From Helicobacteraceae bacterium (GTDB lineage Bacteria; Campylobacterota; Campylobacteria; Campylobacterales; Sulfurimonadaceae): a stretch of 8,928 nucleotides of DNA. Numbering within the stretch: the first letter of the stretch is position 1; every line of letters starts with the position of its first letter. The stretch lies in contig JAUVKK010000028.1 of NCBI GenBank assembly GCA_030596305.1, positions 1 to 8,928 on the forward strand, written 5' to 3'. The position numbers were made by a program, and so were the translations under genes. Of this stretch, positions 1 through 5,982 are shown in pieces. The notes beneath the pieces are model-generated. The model saw only the letters and a list, made by a program, of their open reading frames with translations. It ran no database searches and was not told the DNA's origin.

Positions 1-758
1 GCATACATCACTGTTCCCATGACATTGCCCAGTTGACAACTGGTACACTGTTTATACTGCACAGACTCATAATAAGCATAGGCCGCGTAAGCGATGACTA
101 TCGGTACAACAAGTGCTAAAGCAACCTTGTCAAAGAGAAATAGATTTTCTAAAGTAGTGATATCTTCTGTAAAAAATGGCACTAAGAAACTTATCCATAC
201 TGCCAACATCACATACTTATAGCCACGTTTGATGTAATCTCGGACAAAAACAGTTGGACAACTGCTGTTGCTGCTTGTCACAAGACCTTCAGAGAGATGT
301 TCTCCGATACGTTGTTTGGTATCTTTGTCCACTCTGTCAACAAATGTACTTCCATAGTTATAGTCAAGTTGATGTTGGATCACACGTGAGAAGTCACCTT
401 CCAAGTCAGCATACTGGGCTTCACCTTTCTCATTTTCATAAAAGATCTTGATCTTGTCATGACGAGGAACGTCAACACTCATGTTGTCATAATAGGGTGT
501 TCGCTCTGTTTCGATTATCTCACCTGATTTACCCATAATTCGCAGGTTGATGTAAGGCTTATACTTATCACCCTGTTTGATCACAACAACTGCATATTGA
601 ATCCCGATCTGTATGGCACTCAGTGCGTCCAGGTCATTCTCTTTCATCGTATCAGTAAGGTCAGTGATGATGTTCTGAAGAGAGTCGTCGAAAAAGCGGA
701 TATTGCCAGAGATCAGTCTAATACGCTCATCTGGATATTTTAATAACTCTAAAACCAT
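1..758 (-). CDS. Degenerate peptide-deformylase-like protein with membrane anchor (3' end outside window)
   Basis: An open frame runs from ATG at 758 to the window edge without a stop (252 residues seen), with AAAAAGG 8 nt before the start. Residues 1-145 follow the peptide deformylase fold: LKYPDERIR near the N-terminus, motif 1 at 43-50 keeping Gln50, motif 2 at about 90-94 and motif 3 at 129-133, followed by a well-matched GSTFVDRV. The active site is broken. The motif 2 cysteine (EGCLS in active enzymes) is replaced by YDNMS, and motif 3 HExDH reads HQLDY, so only the first His ligand remains and the catalytic Glu is Gln. Removal of the formyl group from new proteins is therefore unlikely. 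Residues 181-196 and 211-230 look like two membrane helices, followed by CTSC at 238-241. Orthodox deformylases are soluble and about 170 residues long. Inference: a membrane-anchored pseudoenzyme that may bind peptides or partners. The fold call is firm; the role is unknown. Confidence 0.85.
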   Translation of the reverse strand, partial: MVLELLKYPDERIRLISGNIRFFDDSLQNIITDLTDTMKENDLDALSAIQIGIQYAVVVIKQGDKYKPYINLRIMGKSGEIIETERTPYYDNMSVDVPRHDKIKIFYENEKGEAQYADLEGDFSRVIQHQLDYNYGSTFVDRVDKDTKQRIGEHLSEGLVTSSNSSCPTVFVRDYIKRGYKYVMLAVWISFLVPFFTEDITTLENLFLFDKVALALVVPIVIAYAAYAYYESVQYKQCTSCQLGNVMGTVMY

Positions 759-785
759 ATGTGATACCTTTTTGAAGAGGGGAAG

Positions 786-791
786 AGTATA
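786..791 (-). promoter_or_regulatory. Candidate -10 box of the deformylase-like gene
   Basis: On the minus strand the hexamer is TATACT, 27 nt before the ATG at 758. It would give a leader of about 20 nt that still contains the AAAAAGG ribosome binding site. The hexamer 17 nt upstream, TTCGTT, is a poor -35 box, which is common in this phylum. If real, the gene can be transcribed separately from the small gene upstream. Confidence 0.4.
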
Positions 792-842
792 GGTGTTTGT
801 TTAAATCAAACGAATTGGACTTAAACAGAGACCTGAACTGAA

Positions 843-858
843 CAGGGGCAAAGCCCTG
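843..858 (-). terminator. Short hairpin after the 55-residue gene, weak terminator candidate
   Basis: CAGGG (843-847) pairs with CCCTG (854-858) around a 6-nt loop, starting 11 nt after the stop of the small gene. No T-run follows on the minus strand, so termination here is doubtful. The rest of the gap 759-868 holds only the promoter candidate and a 6-bp GTTTAA/TTAAAC inverted repeat. Confidence 0.2.
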
Positions 859-868
859 GTAAAACGTT

Positions 869-1036
869 CTAGTGACTTTTGCTTACAACTACCAACATCT
901 TAAGGTTGATAATCACAAAGCGAATAAACTGCCAGATCAGGTTTGTGCGCATTGCGGTTGCAAACTTACCTGGCATCATCGTTGTCTCTGACTGCTCATT
1001 ACGTGCAAAATTGACCTCTTCTTGTTTTACTGACAT
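869..1036 (-). CDS. Small hypothetical protein, 55 residues, probable single membrane or amphipathic helix
   Basis: ATG at 1036 is preceded by AAAAGGA at a spacing of 6 nt, a good ribosome binding site; the stop TAG is at 871-869. The N-terminal half is polar and acidic (residues 1-20, starting MSVKQEEVNF), and MMPGKFATAMR links to a helix from about residue 31 to 51 rich in I, V, L and F, with two or three basic residues and a short basic tail ending KSH. This could be a single-pass inner-membrane peptide or a surface-lying amphipathic helix. It lies downstream of sqr on the same strand, beyond a terminator-like hairpin, and upstream of the membrane-anchored deformylase-like gene. No family is recognised. 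The ribosome binding site and the ordered composition make a real gene likely. A link to sulfide oxidation or to the respiratory membrane is inference from position only. Confidence 0.7.
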   Translation of the reverse strand: MSVKQEEVNFARNEQSETTMMPGKFATAMRTNLIWQFIRFVIINLKMLVVVSKSH

Positions 1037-1067
1037 CTTTTATCCTTTTCTAAATTATTAAAACGTC

Positions 1068-1087
1068 AAAGGAGCAGAAGCCCCTTT
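1068..1087 (-). terminator. Terminator-like hairpin downstream of sqr
   Basis: In minus-strand RNA, AAAGGGGC pairs with GCUCCUUU over 8 bp around a UUCU loop, and TTTGACGTTTT follows. The only non-Watson-Crick position (1073/1082) is a G-U wobble on the minus strand but an A-C mismatch on the plus strand, so the structure favours leftward transcripts. It would end the sqr message about 150 nt past the stop, possibly leakily, since the small gene begins 31 nt further on. Confidence 0.55.
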
Positions 1088-1215
1088 AACTACGTTAACA
1101 CTGGGTTTTAAGTATGCTAACACTTGGCATACTCCACATTGTCTTCGACAGAAAACCCACGCACAGATAAACCGTGCTTACTTTCAAACGCCTTGCGGAG
1201 ACTCATCTCCAACAA
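1068..1215 (-). ncRNA. Structured sqr 3' UTR, possible 3'-UTR-derived small RNA
   Basis: In minus-strand order: GGAGA/TCTCC hairpin (1210-1197); GCACGG/CTGTGC (1177-1161) with a UUUAU loop and one G-U pair; an 8-bp stem TGGGTTTT/AAAACCCA (1159-1152 with 1109-1102) enclosing TGTC/GACA (1150-1140) and a perfect 7-bp AGTATGC/GCATACT hairpin (1133-1111); then the terminator hairpin (1087-1068). The two imperfect positions are G-U only on the minus strand. No known RNA family was recognised. It could be a 3' UTR that protects the message, or a small RNA released from it. Ends are approximate. Confidence 0.4.
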
Positions 1216-1239
1216 CTGCGTTACACACGCTACAGACTA

Positions 1240-2709
1240 CTATTCAGGGATAAGAGTCCAGCCCGGCTTGAGTTTAGCTTTGTAGATAAACATGTGGTGA
1301 AGAATATGCTTGATCCAGTGTCCTGCGAGACCGATCTCACCAAATGTATAGTCTGTATCACGACCTGTACCCGGGTACTTCTCAAAGTCAGGAACAACAG
1401 GGAAAACTGTCATCGCTGCTGCTGTACCGGTAGTAAGACCTTTACCTGCAGATGCAACACAAGCTGCACCCATCTCTGCCATAGAAGCTTCGTGAAGATG
1501 TGCACCCTCACCTTTTGTAACAAGGTCACAAACAGAGTGTGCAACTGCTTTACCGATGATACCTGAAGGCATACCCGTACGTGGAGGTGTCGGGTTGATC
1601 GGTGTACCGTTTGGTGAACTCATCGGCTTAGAGATGATGTGTGGTGGCGCGAAGGCAATACCACAAGCAAACATGTTGCTGTATGTCGGGTTCTGGTACG
1701 TACGTGGCCAGTCAGACGCCTTCCAGTTCTCATATGCACCGGCAGCATAGTTTGCATCGACTTTCATAAAGCCGTTTGGTGCAAATACAGTGTCAGTGAT
1801 GTCAGAACCGTCTTTAGCGTAGGCTTTAAGACCAACACCTGCAAATGGTGGGATAAGCATTGCAAAGTCAAAACTCTCAGAACCGGTAGAACCATCTAGT
1901 AGTTCATAGTCGATGCTTCCAGCTTCTACTTTAGAGACGTGTGCACCGATCATCCAGTCAACACCACGCTCAGCGTAAAGTGACTCAGAGAAGATCTTAG
2001 AGCTGACAACATAACCGCCAACTTTCATGTGTAGTCCACCCATACCGAAGTCACCAAGGAATGATTCGTTAGAGATCCACTTGATGTCTGCCATATCACG
2101 GACGCCAGCTTTTTTCAGTTCATGTTCAATGTTAAAGATGTACTCAAACGCCGCACCCTGACATGTACACATACCGTGTCCAGTACCGATAAGGAACTTC
2201 TGACGCTCTCCAGCTTTCATCTTCTCGATAGACTCAAGGAACTTATGGTTTGCATGTTCAGCGTGGTCAGCAGTACAGACAGAAACAGTATGCTCACCCA
2301 GTTGAGAACCCTCACCCAGACCCGGTGTTGCACCGAAGTTTAGTTTTGGACCGGTTGCATTGATGACATAGTCATACGTTACATCTTCAGACTCGCCCTC
2401 TTTGCCTTGACCAGTGTACTCAATAGTCACAAAAGGCTGTGTTTCACTCTCACTGCCTTCTGGATTAAGAGAAACAGCTTTAGCCTGCTTATACGTAATA
2501 CCTGCTTTTTTATAGACAGGATCAAGGTCAAAAGTAACCTCTTCTTTTGTCATCTGTCCAACACCAACCCAGATGTTAGAAGGAATCCAGTTCCACTTAG
2601 CGTTTGGTGTTACAACAACAACCTCATGTGAACTGCCTAACCACTTTGCAGCAAATGTTGCAGCTGTATGTCCTGAAACACCACCACCCAAAATAACGAC
2701 TCTAGCCAT
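1240..2709 (-). CDS. sqr: Sulfide:quinone oxidoreductase (FAD flavoprotein)
   Basis: Oxidises sulfide to zero-valent sulfur or polysulfide and passes electrons through FAD to the membrane quinone pool; it acts as a peripheral membrane protein. The protein is 489 residues. The FAD-binding GGGVSG lies at 8-13 directly after the start, and the SQR signature ATGPKLNF at 118-125. The three redox cysteines have counterparts: Cys145 in VCTADHAEHA, Cys183 in MCTCQGAAFEY (Cys181 next to it is an extra one), and Cys349 in FACGIAFAPP. Residues 461-480 can form the C-terminal amphipathic helix for membrane contact. It is longer than the roughly 430-residue type I enzymes; the subtype is not assigned. The start at 2709 was chosen because GGAG lies 4 nt upstream of it and the Rossmann fold begins at once; an in-frame ATG at 2778 would add 23 unrelated residues from within a leader hairpin. 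Two stop codons (TAG TAG) end the frame. Confidence 0.95.
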   Translation of the reverse strand: MARVVILGGGVSGHTAATFAAKWLGSSHEVVVVTPNAKWNWIPSNIWVGVGQMTKEEVTFDLDPVYKKAGITYKQAKAVSLNPEGSESETQPFVTIEYTGQGKEGESEDVTYDYVINATGPKLNFGATPGLGEGSQLGEHTVSVCTADHAEHANHKFLESIEKMKAGERQKFLIGTGHGMCTCQGAAFEYIFNIEHELKKAGVRDMADIKWISNESFLGDFGMGGLHMKVGGYVVSSKIFSESLYAERGVDWMIGAHVSKVEAGSIDYELLDGSTGSESFDFAMLIPPFAGVGLKAYAKDGSDITDTVFAPNGFMKVDANYAAGAYENWKASDWPRTYQNPTYSNMFACGIAFAPPHIISKPMSSPNGTPINPTPPRTGMPSGIIGKAVAHSVCDLVTKGEGAHLHEASMAEMGAACVASAGKGLTTGTAAAMTVFPVVPDFEKYPGTGRDTDYTFGEIGLAGHWIKHILHHMFIYKAKLKPGWTLIPE

Positions 2710-2741
2710 CTTTTCTCCTTTGATTACATAAGACCTCAGAC

Positions 2742-2790
2742 TTAAATAGCAGGGTGTATAAACACAATATTTACACACCCTGCTACTTAA
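2742..2790 (-). promoter_or_regulatory. Long hairpin in the sqr 5' leader
   Basis: Arms 2742-2762 and 2770-2790 pair over 21 positions around a 7-nt loop, 32 nt before the sqr start. Nineteen pairs are Watson-Crick. The two exceptions (2746/2786 and 2758/2774) are A-C on the plus strand but G-U on the minus strand, so the fold is unbroken in sqr mRNA. It may stabilise the message, control ribosome access (the ribosome binding site itself lies outside the stem) or end transcripts arriving from pepN, although no T-run follows. It could also act as DNA, as a protein-binding dyad. Confidence 0.6.
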
Positions 2791-2839
2791 CCCGAGATAA
2801 TTAATATTTTTAACGTCAAGTAAACTTTATCGCAAAACC

Positions 2840-2857
2840 ATCACAATGTTATCACAA
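2840..2857. promoter_or_regulatory. Tandem 7-bp direct repeats upstream of sqr
   Basis: ATCACAA occurs at 2840-2846 and again at 2851-2857, a period of 11 bp or one helical turn, within the AT-rich region between sqr and the divergent promoter. A related GTGATAA is at 2881-2887. Tandem sites on one face of the helix are typical of response-regulator binding. The sqr promoter itself could not be fixed; a minus-strand TATTAT at 2866-2861 is one weak candidate -10. Confidence 0.3.
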
Positions 2858-2927
2858 CTTATAATACAACATAATAATTCGTGATAATTCTATTAATTTA
2901 TAATGATTCTACACGTTTTTCAGTGCA

Positions 2928-2956
2928 TTGAGATATTACATATAATAATATATAAT
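2928..2956 (+). promoter_or_regulatory. Near-consensus sigma70 promoter pointing right
   Basis: TTGAGA (2928-2933), a 17-nt spacer and TATAAT (2951-2956) predict a start at about 2963. No open reading frame lies downstream on this strand before pepN, which is convergent; the structured RNA at 2963-3121 does. The surrounding DNA is very AT-rich, so the -10 box alone would mean little. The combination with a spaced -35 box is what supports the call. Confidence 0.5.
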
Positions 2957-2962
2957 TTTAAT

Positions 2963-3121
2963 TATAAGTTATATTAGCTTAGGTAGATGTGATCAAAACA
3001 AATAGAAGATTGCGAAGCTCATCTGAAGGTCTCCGCCACAGATACTACGTGCATCTTGCCTTAACGGTGCAATGCACATCGTGAAGTCGCGTCGGCTAAT
3101 ATAGAAAGAAATTAGCTTTTT
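2963..3121 (+). ncRNA. Candidate plus-strand structured small RNA
   Basis: It has a promoter, a fold and a terminator in the right order, with no open frame. A closing stem of 9 bp joins 2970-2978 to 3095-3103 and is extended on both sides by G-U pairs. Then come an A-rich unpaired linker, a second stem (3008-3015 with 3087-3093), a hairpin at 3021-3043 (AUCUG/CAGAU with an inner GGU/GCC) and a hairpin at 3049-3077 (GUGCAU/AUGCAC with an inner UGC/GCA). The wobbles found (2969/3104, 2979/3094, 3010/3091, 3030/3035) are all G-U on the plus strand. No match to tmRNA, RNase P, SRP or tRNA signatures was recognised; a diverged 6S-like RNA cannot be excluded. Confidence 0.5.
3095..3121 (+). terminator. 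Candidate intrinsic terminator of the plus-strand RNA
   Basis: GCTAAT (3095-3100) pairs with ATTAGC (3111-3116) around a 10-nt A-rich loop and is followed directly by T5 (3117-3121). The stem is short and AT-rich, so termination may be partial. The same GCTAAT also forms the closing stem of the RNA with 2973-2978, so the two pairings exclude each other. Confidence 0.45.
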
Positions 3122-3152
3122 ACAGTTTTAACTCTTTATCTTAACAGCTCTC

Positions 3153-3254
3153 AAGTTTCAGATTTGGTGTAAGTTGTGCTGAAGTGATCCCGACAGCGCA
3201 CTGCTGTGCGTCGAGTGGTGAACAGAAGTGCAAATTGCGCCGAAGCTGAAACTT
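3153..3254 (+). ncRNA. Rod-like inverted-repeat RNA element next to the pepN stop
   Basis: Arms 3153-3180 and 3227-3254 pair at 26 of 28 positions: 21 Watson-Crick, 5 G-U, and mismatches at 3162/3245 and 3173/3234. The outer nine (AAGTTTCAG/CTGAAACTT) are perfect. An apical hairpin CGCAC/GTGCG sits at 3197-3210. All five wobbles are G-U on the plus strand and would be A-C in the pepN transcript, so a rightward RNA is favoured. No dedicated promoter was found; read-through from the 2928-2956 promoter is possible. It may be a second domain of that RNA, a convergent-end element, or a short non-autonomous repeat. The right arm touches the last base of the pepN stop codon. Stretch 3122-3152 shows nothing else. 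Confidence 0.4.
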
Positions 3255-5854
3255 TAGTCAAGGATCTTTTGGACGATTTCGTAGACATTGGCTGAGATCT
3301 CTTTTTCACTGAGTATCATCTCCAAAGCCTCTTTCATAAGTTCCTTGTTCTCAGGGTTCAAACGGTCATAACTTCTAAAAGCAGTCGTCAATCCCGAAGC
3401 GATCTGAGGATTTATGGTGTCAATCTCAATGACTTTCTCTGCCAAAAAAGCATATCCGTGCCCTGTCGGCGCGTGAAAAGCCACTGCATTACGTGCAAAG
3501 ACACCCAAAAGCGCACGAACAAGGTTAGGGACTTTGACATCATAAACCGGATCATTTTGAAGCGCCTGAACACGGTCTATCGTTCCTTCACGTTCTGAAG
3601 CAGATAAGACTGACAGGTATTTGTTCATCACCAAGGTGTCATCTTTATAACGTTCATAAAAGTGTGTCAATCGTTCTTCTGCAAGGTCTGGAGTATAGTT
3701 CTCCAGCAAATCAAGGGCAACAATACGGTCTGTCATCGTCACACTTACCTCATACTGCTCAATACAGAGTGCATTGATCACATCATCTTCCAAGACCATC
3801 AAGTAACTTAATACTGCATTTTTAATAGAGCGTTCCCCCATACTTTGCGCATCGAGTTCGCTATTTGATGCTCTGTGATAGCGTCTATAGAGCTCTAACA
3901 TCGTATCTTTATAACGTGACGCGAGGGCATGTTTTAGAACATTCAAAGCTTTGGAGATCGGCACGATATCGATCTCGACCTGCTCTTGCATCAAAACAGA
4001 GAGTGTCGGCAACTCAAGCATAAAGGCTTTGGATTCCAGACCAAGGCTATTGTCGGCCAAAATTGTTCCGAAGTTTTCAAGATAGCGTGTATCGACCTCT
4101 CCGCTCTCAACAAACATATCTATCGCATTCATCGCTGCTTTTTGTGTTGCTTCATAACGGATAAAGCCATCCGTCGCAAACTGCATTAAGTAACCGTAAT
4201 CCGCCTGGTCATGTTCTATCTTGAAAGGTGCAGAGAAGTTATTGTTTATAGAGAGTATCGGCTTCTCTGTTACTCCTGTAAACAGAAATTCTTCTACCTC
4301 CTCCTGCACGATCAAAATACTATTTTTTAACAATGTTTGTCGATTGTCTTCCAAGTTCCAAGCAAGTCCATTCCCCTTAGAGTCTAATAGTGTAAAGGCG
4401 AGCGGAAAGTAATAAGGCTGTTGCTTCTCACCCTTCACATTTTCCGGGATCACCTGCTGCAGGGATAATCTATACTCCTGTTTTTCACCATCATAATATT
4501 CTCTCACTTCCAAGGTCGGTGTACGCTCTTGCGAGTACCAACGCGAAAAACGTTCCAGATCAAACCCTCCCTGAGAGTGCATGGCCCATAAGAAGTCCTC
4601 TGTTCTTACCGCTTGAGCATCAAAGGTCTCAAAGTAGAGGTCCATCCCCTTACGAAACTTCGCTTCACCCAAAAGCGTGTGGATCATACGGATGACTTCA
4701 GCACCCTTTTCATAGATGGTAGCCGTGTAGAAGTTGTTGATCTCAATATAACTTTCCGGTTTTATGGGGTGGGCTGTCGGCCCGGCATCTTCAACAAATT
4801 GACGTTCACGAAGTGCTTTGACATCACTGATACGTTGCACAGACACATCATTCATGTCGGCACTGAAACTCTGGTCCCGAAAGACCGTCAGCCCCTCTTT
4901 AAGTGTGAGTTGGAACCAGTCACGGCAAGTGATACGGTTGCCTGTCCAGTTGTGAAAATACTCATGAGCGATCACACTCTCAATTCCCATAAAGTTCTGG
5001 TCGGTCGCACTGTCTTCATCAGCAAGAACATAGTGCGAGTTAAAGATGTTCAGACCTTTGTTCTCCATCGCCCCCATGTTAAAACTGTCAACAGCAACAA
5101 TATTATAGATCTCCAGGTCATACTCACGTCCGTAAACCTCTTCGTCCCACTTCATCGAGTTTTTAAGTGAACGCATCGCATGACCGCACTTGTTTTCATT
5201 GCCTCTGTCTACATAGATGTTGAGTTCGATCTCGCGTCCGCTCATGGTTGTGAAGCTGTCATTGACAACACCCAGATCTCCGGCGACCAGGGCAAAGAGA
5301 TAGGAAGGCTTGGCAAAAGGATCCTCCCACTTTACCATCTGGCGTCCCTCTGCATAGACCTCTGTCTCTACCAGGTTTCCATTACCAAGCAAGACGGGGT
5401 AGCGCTCTGTCTCGGCAATAATAGTCGTAGTAAAAGTACTCATGTTGTCAGGACGGTCTATAAAATAGGTGATGTGCCTAAAACCTTCCGGTTCATTTTG
5501 TGTACAGAGAATGGTACCTGAACGGTAAAGTCCCTCTAAGGTCGTATTATCGTCCGGGTAGATCTTAGTCACCACCTGCAAGACAAATTCATCTTTATCA
5601 CATATAAGGTCCATCCCCTTGTCTGTCTTTGTGAACTGTCCCTCTGCTTTTACATCATCGATCTTGACACAAAGAAGTTTCAACCCTTCTCCGTTAAGGT
5701 AGATCGAACCGGCACTCTTGTCTGATCGTGTGATCTGCATACGGTTAATAACAAGCGTATGTTCATCAAAGATCTCAAAAGTCATGTCTGTATGTCTGAT
5801 ATGATGGCTTGGCTGGGTGTAATCTTTTAGATGGATTGTATTGTTGAGACTCAT
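3254..5854 (-). CDS. pepN: Aminopeptidase N (M1 family zinc metallopeptidase)
   Basis: A cytoplasmic broad-specificity aminopeptidase that removes N-terminal residues in the last steps of protein turnover. The 866-residue length matches the family (E. coli PepN is 870), and the catalytic positions fall on the E. coli numbering: the GAMEN exopeptidase motif at 261-265, zinc ligands His297 and His301 in HEYFH with the catalytic Glu298, the third ligand Glu320 in LKEGLTVFRDQ, and Tyr381 for transition-state support. The first 190 residues form the beta-saddle domain, 191 to about 435 the thermolysin-like domain, and the helical C-terminal domain follows. No signal peptide is seen. GGA lies 7 nt before the ATG. 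The gene is divergent from the EAL-like/HDOD gene and stands alone. The frame looks intact, with no missing residue. Confidence 0.97.
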   Translation of the reverse strand: MSLNNTIHLKDYTQPSHHIRHTDMTFEIFDEHTLVINRMQITRSDKSAGSIYLNGEGLKLLCVKIDDVKAEGQFTKTDKGMDLICDKDEFVLQVVTKIYPDDNTTLEGLYRSGTILCTQNEPEGFRHITYFIDRPDNMSTFTTTIIAETERYPVLLGNGNLVETEVYAEGRQMVKWEDPFAKPSYLFALVAGDLGVVNDSFTTMSGREIELNIYVDRGNENKCGHAMRSLKNSMKWDEEVYGREYDLEIYNIVAVDSFNMGAMENKGLNIFNSHYVLADEDSATDQNFMGIESVIAHEYFHNWTGNRITCRDWFQLTLKEGLTVFRDQSFSADMNDVSVQRISDVKALRERQFVEDAGPTAHPIKPESYIEINNFYTATIYEKGAEVIRMIHTLLGEAKFRKGMDLYFETFDAQAVRTEDFLWAMHSQGGFDLERFSRWYSQERTPTLEVREYYDGEKQEYRLSLQQVIPENVKGEKQQPYYFPLAFTLLDSKGNGLAWNLEDNRQTLLKNSILIVQEEVEEFLFTGVTEKPILSINNNFSAPFKIEHDQADYGYLMQFATDGFIRYEATQKAAMNAIDMFVESGEVDTRYLENFGTILADNSLGLESKAFMLELPTLSVLMQEQVEIDIVPISKALNVLKHALASRYKDTMLELYRRYHRASNSELDAQSMGERSIKNAVLSYLMVLEDDVINALCIEQYEVSVTMTDRIVALDLLENYTPDLAEERLTHFYERYKDDTLVMNKYLSVLSASEREGTIDRVQALQNDPVYDVKVPNLVRALLGVFARNAVAFHAPTGHGYAFLAEKVIEIDTINPQIASGLTTAFRSYDRLNPENKELMKEALEMILSEKEISANVYEIVQKILD

Positions 5855-5877
5855 AGATTATCCGTAATTTTTTAGGA

Positions 5878-5907
5878 ATAATAGCATTACCTGTTTAACA
5901 AAAGCAA
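5878..5907 (-). promoter_or_regulatory. Candidate pepN promoter, extended -10
   Basis: On the minus strand TGCTATTAT (5886-5878) is an extended -10 element, with TTGCTT (5907-5902) 18 nt upstream as a weak -35. The predicted start at about 5871 leaves a 17-nt leader. In the other direction a TATAAT at 5965-5970 is too close to the ribosome binding site of the divergent gene to be its promoter; that promoter was not resolved in the 128-bp gap. Confidence 0.45.
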
Positions 5908-5982
5908 CGAACCTTCTCTATTTATGTTCTTTCTTAGAAAACATTTTGTAACATAAAGCATATTTATAATTAAAGGGTAGCA

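Noticed and set aside
1117..1206. 29-codon minus-strand frame downstream of sqr (ATG at 1206, TAG at 1119-1117)
   Set aside because: GGAG touches the ATG with no spacing, and the frame is made up of hairpin arms; structured RNA explains the region better. Its composition is protein-like, so translation is not excluded.
1174..1566. Plus-strand open frame of 130 codons, cysteine-rich
   Set aside because: It lies almost wholly antisense to sqr and has no ribosome binding site or recognisable domain; a shadow frame.
2710..2778. Longer sqr start at the ATG at 2778 (23 extra residues)
   Set aside because: The extra part comes from the leader hairpin, does not look like an SQR N-terminus, and the ATG at 2709 has a proper ribosome binding site directly before the Rossmann motif.
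2963..3121. Known housekeeping RNA (tmRNA, RNase P, SRP RNA, tRNA)
   Set aside because: None of their conserved sequence signatures were found on either strand; a diverged 6S RNA was not excluded but has no positive support.
3153..3254. Integron attC-like or rho-independent terminator reading of the long inverted repeat
   Set aside because: The GTTRRRY/RYYYAAC boxes of attC are missing, and no T-run follows the stem on either strand.
4613..5170. Plus-strand open frame of 185 codons
   Set aside because: Antisense to the catalytic domain of pepN; no start signal or family resemblance.
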